Assembly: GCA_023053545.1 (NCBI GenBank)
Contig: JAKZAN010000001.1
Coordinates: forward strand, 1,322,565 to 1,386,564
Direction: 5' to 3'
DNA from: Lepidurus packardi
Taxonomy: Eukaryota; Arthropoda; Branchiopoda; Notostraca; Triopsidae
Length of the DNA stretch: 64,000 bases
Shown here: piece after piece, positions 61,086-64,000 of the stretch
Numbering within the stretch: position 1 is the first letter of the stretch
Layout: every line of letters starts with the position of its first letter
Translations under genes and position numbers: made by a program
The notes under the pieces: generated by a model
What the model was told of the DNA's origin: nothing
Seen by the model: only the letters and a program-made list of their open reading frames with translations
Databases searched by the model: none

Positions 61086-63964
61086 GCAGGTATGGGTGTA
61101 TGGATCTTCCTGAGTGGAGTGCCGGGGTTTTAAAACTGAGTTTTGCGGGACATTAACTTAATGTTATTTGATTGTGTTTCCTGTTCTATTTTGTTTTTCG
61201 TACTCGAGAATTGGAAAGTTGTAAGACCGCCACGTAGTCAAGCTTTGAATCTCTTGTCCATTTACTACCACGATATTCGCGAAAAATCGGTGCTACTGTT
61301 CCAAAGCTAATGGCCAAAGTAGTGTAAGTAATGTAATGTAAATAATGGGCAAAGCAGAGTGAAATTTATCGCCAAAAGGGGTAGAATTCCTTCGTTTAGA
61401 AGTAAAAGGAGTAAAGGAATGAATTGCGAGTTAAGGAATTCGGGGTTGGTCACGGATCGAGGCCGAAACGGATGGTTTTAACGTTTCGTGGGTGCCCGTT
61501 AATCAGATTCTAGAGACAATTGGCTTTTAAACGTGAAGTAAGGTTAATAGTTGTTTAATTGACTACTGCAGGAGTGAAAAACGTGTAGGAAAGTCAATTG
61601 TGAATTGAGGGAATAATTTATGGAAATTTTTAATCTTCCAGGGAGGCGATCGCGTGAGTTGGGAGTACCATCAATTGGCGCTGAATCGTGTGCCGGGATA
61701 TGGATTCGGAATTGCCGTATCAGGAGGGCGGGACAATCCACATTTTGCCAATGGAGATCCTGCTATTGCCATTTCCGACGTCCTTAAAGGTGGTCCGGCG
61801 GAAGGCAAATTACAGTACGTTAATAACCTCCTTATTTCCGCCCATTAAGCCAAAATTCTCAGATTATTTTTTTGTATTTTGTATTTCCTTGAAAATTAAC
61901 TTCCGCTGTAAACGACTTTCGTTTTCTTTTCTGAGCTTTAATTCAGTTCATCATTTCTCCTTCGTTTTAAGATTAAAATTTGAGAGAAATCAGTTTAAAT
62001 TCAAAATGAATAAGATTTAAGATGTAAATGAATAAGATCTAGTATTTTTTAGTATTTTTTATTTCCTTGAAAATTAACTTCCGCTGTAAATGACTTTCGT
62101 TTTCTTTTCTGAGCTTTAATTCACTTCATCATTTCTCCTTTGTTTTAAGATTAAAATTTGAGAGAAATCTAAATTCAAAATGAATAAGATTTAAGATGTA
62201 AATGAATAAGATTTAATATGTAAATGAATAAGATCTATTATTTTTTAGTATTTTTTATTTCCTTGAAAATTAACTTCCGCTGTAAACGACTTTCGTTTTC
62301 TTTTCTGAGCTTTAATTCACTTCATCATTTCTCCTTTGTTTTAAGATTAAAATTTGAGAGAAATCAGTTTAAATTCAAAATGAATAAGATTTAAAATGTA
62401 AATGAATAAGATTTAAGATGTAAATGAATAAGATTTAAAATGTAAATGAATAAGATTTAAGATGTAAATGAATAAGATTTAAAATGTAAATGAATAAGAT
62501 TTAAGATGTAAATGAATAAGATTTAAGATGTAAATGAATAAGATTTAAGATATACATGATTAACTTAAAAGAAGTTATTAAAAGGATTTATTATTATTTT
62601 TTTTTCAGAATAAATGACCGAGTTTTGAGCGCCAATGGCGTGTCGTTGGACAACGTGGATTACGCCACGGCCGTTCAAGTATTACGAGACAGTGGTGCCG
62701 CGGTTCACCTGGTTGTGAAACGGAGGATTGTCCACGCTTCTCACGCGCATGTACCCAGCGACACGTACAAAGTGACCCTCTCCAAGAGCAAAAAGAAAGA
62801 AGATTTCGGTCTTACCTTGGGATCGCGACTCTATGTCAAAGAGCTCAATCACAAAGCTCTCCAAGAACAGCACGGCTTGCAAGAAGGCGACTGGATCGTA
62901 CAAATCAACGCCACGCCCACTGAAGGGATCAGTCTGAAAGAAGCCAAAAAGCTGATGGATGCAGCCAAAGACAAGCTCACCCTCACGATCCGACGCGAGC
63001 AGCCGTCCTTGGTGTCGAATGGCGGGAGTCCAGGGGGAGGAGCCACAGGTTTGGGCACGAATGGCCACATATTGGGTATGGGACCCTTGACGCCCTTAAA
63101 TGGGCGTTTACATGACCCAAATGTGTACGATCCTGCCCAAAGCCATCCCAAAGGTAATCTAATGCTTTATTGGCTTATATATAGTTTTTTATTTTTCATG
63201 TATTCATGCATTTTGGGGGCTATTTTGGTTAGAAGGTTATGGGAATTATGAAACCCGAGGAGGCTATTCACACTCGTCGCAGAATTTGTATGTCCAGCCG
63301 CCGACGAGGGGCGGATCCGTGGATTATAACCGCTTGAGTGGGCAGCATCAGTCGCCCAGCAACCCATACGAAGAAAAGAGCAATCTTTCTCGAGTTCAGG
63401 GACAAAATGGGAATGCGAGTCAGGGGCGATCCCGAGGACCGATCATGGATTTATCCCTAAGTCAGCTGGATCAGCCTTTAGAGCGACGAGAAGAAGGGGA
63501 GGATCCACCCCCTCCCCGTCCGCCCCCTCCCCGACCCGAGGGTAAGTTTCCTAAACCGAAACGTTTTGTTTTACATTGTTTTTTAATACATAAGTTTGGA
63601 TGTTGTTGTTGTTGCAGATTATTATACGAGTGGACGGAGACATCCGTCAGAGGATCTGAGCAAAGTCCCCATGTAAGTCCGTTTTTCTTTCAGTTAAATC
63701 TTTGGGTGATTCGTTTCGAGACTTTCCTTATATTATGGGATGGTAAGGTTAGAGAGAAAGCAGGCCAAGAGGATGAAATGTGGCGTTTTCTCATAGCAAT
63801 TGTGTTGTTTCAGGCCGGATCCTCGGTTCATCAGTTTCCAGAAGGAAGGATCTGTGGGAATTCGCTTGACAGGCGGCAATCATGTGGGCATTTTTGTAAC
63901 TGCAGTCCAACCGGGCAGCCCCGCAGCTTTGCAGGGTCTGACGCCGGGTGATAAGATACTCAAG
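51435..63964 (+). CDS. ZO-1/polychaetoid MAGUK, long isoform with N-terminal CARD (partial, runs off the right edge)
   Basis: Junction scaffold protein. Exons: 51435-51738, 55904-56012, 56078-56592, 58662-58813, 61642-61814, 62609-63153, 63233-63541, 63618-63672, 63814-63964; every GT-AG junction keeps one frame, giving 771 residues before the edge. Residues about 12-98 form a CARD ([40 protein letters not shown]). Residues about 102-360 are Ser/Pro-rich. PDZ1 (about 365-458) has [20 protein letters not shown] and [12 protein letters not shown], diagnostic of ZO proteins. PDZ2 (about 470-550) has [16 protein letters not shown]; a linker is Gly/Pro-rich; PDZ3 begins [18 protein letters not shown]3, GUK and ZU5 parts lie outside. 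ZO-1 identity of the PDZ part is firm. Joining the CARD exons to it is inferred from phase and the lack of any other continuation; a separate CARD gene remains possible. Confidence 0.75.
53410..54482. repeat. Tandem array O, about 125-150-bp units with terminal inverted repeats
   Basis: Eight units. The junction word GCCTCGTATTACGCCAAG recurs near 53562, 53688, 53826, 53955, 54079, 54229 (variant CTATTACG) and 54351. Each unit starts GTAATACGAGGC (some AATACGAGTC or TACGAGGC) and ends GCCTCGTATTAC, a 12-bp inverted repeat. Interior is AT-rich (TTTAATTTAATTCACTAATT). Confidence 0.92.
54487..55080. mobile_element. Composite repeat block paralogous to 15.7-17.1 kb
   Basis: Starts with one diverged array-H unit (TGTGATCACTGGTTACTAGAATCAGC), continues with TACTACGCTTA, CTCCCCAGTCAATTAAGT and GAAGGGATATCGTGTTGAGA, and then matches 16560-17085 up to AGAATCTCCGCTTA. 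The Tc1-like termini are missing here. Confidence 0.75.
55207..55532 (-). mobile_element. hAT-like MITE with internal TTAGG repeats, copy 3 (one end lost, inverted)
   Basis: Reverse-strand copy: begins ACGTATGTAAAGTGTCCCTGGG-like sequence without its terminal TIR, runs through CACTAGTGTG, the hairpin CATCAACGAAAATTGATG and CCTAA-type repeats (about 55350-55398), and ends GGAGAACCTGTTG, one mismatch from the TIR. It is followed by TGACAAAC and then sequence homologous to the right flank of copy 1. Confidence 0.85.
56593..58661 (+). other. Intron of the ZO-1 gene model
   Basis: About 2.1 kb, mostly occupied by tandem array P. The frame reads through the donor for 23 more codons to a stop at 56660, so intron retention would truncate the protein after the Ser/Pro-rich region. 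Confidence 0.65.
57060..58520. repeat. Tandem array P, about 188-bp unit, eight copies
   Basis: CCGTCCCTAAGTCA(G/A)TAGCTAG recurs near 57199, 57387, 57565, 57747, 57898, 58087, 58278 and 58466. Most units are about 178-191 bp; the fourth is shortened to about 151 bp by a deletion. Units also contain GTGAATAGTTTCAGTAAG and AATTAAATTAATAAATTCCT. Confidence 0.93.
58814..60062 (+). other. Intron and alternative-promoter region of ZO-1
   Basis: Contains array Q (59190-59610) and then about 400 bp of unique sequence leading to the first alternative start exon. Frames on either strand here (59574-59967) show no family. Confidence 0.5.
59190..59610. repeat. Tandem array Q, about 100-bp unit, ending in an inverted partial copy
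   Basis: TTTTGGCTCAAAACTTTAAT and TTGGGAACATTACACGAACC recur about four times. At about 59573-59616 the array closes with the reverse complement (GGGCAATTTGGTTCGTGTAA), so the last junction is a palindrome. Confidence 0.88.
60063..60155 (+). CDS. ZO-1 alternative first coding exon (basic, Arg/Ser-rich)
   Basis: Encodes 31 residues, [20 protein letters not shown] then [11 protein letters not shown], ending at a GTAAGT donor in phase 0, which fits the acceptor at 61642. An in-frame TAA lies 9 bp upstream of the ATG, so this is a genuine start rather than an internal exon. It would produce an isoform without CARD and Ser/Pro-rich region. Confidence 0.55.
60450..60948 (+). promoter_or_regulatory. 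Probable promoter/5' UTR of the second ZO-1 alternative exon
   Basis: GAGAGAGA-type repeats (60535-60597) resemble GAGA-factor promoter sites. Sequence is more GC-rich than the surrounding introns. The function is inferred from position before the ATG exon at 60949. Confidence 0.4.
60949..61023 (+). CDS. ZO-1 alternative first coding exon (second)
   Basis: Encodes 25 residues, [20 protein letters not shown] then GVVEQ, ending at donor CAG|GTATTG in phase 0, compatible with the PDZ1 exon at 61642. Composition resembles a coding first exon of a short ZO isoform. Whether it, the 60063 exon or the CARD set is used cannot be decided from sequence. Confidence 0.6.
61024..61641 (+). other. Intron before the PDZ1 exon
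   Basis: Begins with a T(33) tract at about 61049-61081; otherwise unique sequence. Ends in TTTTTAATCTTCCAG. Confidence 0.6.
61860..62560. repeat. Tandem array R in the PDZ1 intron, about 190-bp unit plus 22-bp sub-repeat
   Basis: TTTCCTTGAAAATTAACTTC and TTTCTGAGCTTTAATTCA recur near 61890, 62070 and 62260. After the third unit GTAAATGAATAAGATTTAAGAT is repeated about eight times with an AAGAT/AAAAT alternation. The array splits the codons for PDZ1. Confidence 0.9.
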
Positions 63965-64000
63965 GTAGAAACCTTGCCTTAAGAACTTTTTTTGTTTTTG

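Overview
This window is nuclear DNA of an arthropod, most likely a crustacean or other non-insect arthropod. Exact species not determined. The reasons are: genes split by short GT-AG introns (mostly about 55-100 bp in the compact right half), proteins of animal type (CELF/Bruno, SMUG1, GPD1, GID8, Nup35, CDC42SE, LEO1, ZO-1), and TTAGG arthropod-telomere-type repeats embedded in a transposon family. There is no sign of bacterial gene organisation, so long uninterrupted frames in the left half are mostly repeat artefacts.

Left half (1-29.7 kb): I find no convincing host gene. It is dominated by at least a dozen unrelated tandem arrays (units from about 57 to 414 bp), some of them higher-order, plus a 5'-truncated LINE with a clean 14-bp target duplication, a Tc1/mariner-like MITE pair, and a hAT-like MITE carrying TTAGG repeats. 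If the CELF gene at 29.8-30.2 kb (minus strand) continues leftward as expected, this half may lie in or beyond its first large coding intron; no later CELF exon was recognised.

Middle (30.2-37.4 kb): non-coding, with a higher-order minisatellite (31.1-32.1 kb) and a second TTAGG MITE.

Right half (37.4-64 kb): a compact gene cluster. In order: SMUG1 (+), cytosolic glycerol-3-phosphate dehydrogenase GPD1 (+), GID8 (+) converging on Nup35 (-), a relic resembling a capsid-associated gene of Maverick/adintovirus elements (-), CDC42 small effector (+) converging on LEO1 (-), then a long ZO-1/polychaetoid gene (+) that leaves the window inside PDZ3. The genes are housekeeping functions from different pathways (uracil repair, glycerol metabolism, ubiquitin ligase, nuclear pore, Paf1 transcription complex, Rho signalling, cell junctions) and do not form one pathway.

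The most notable inference is that a CARD-encoding first exon at 51.4 kb splices in perfect phase through Ser/Pro-rich exons to the ZO-1 PDZ exons, while two other ATG exons at 60.06 and 60.95 kb would give CARD-less isoforms. Other notable points are a 101-residue in-frame presequence-like extension of GPD1, TTAGG MITEs sitting in opposite orientation at the same site of two paralogous host blocks, and a tandem array whose units are bounded by inverted repeats.
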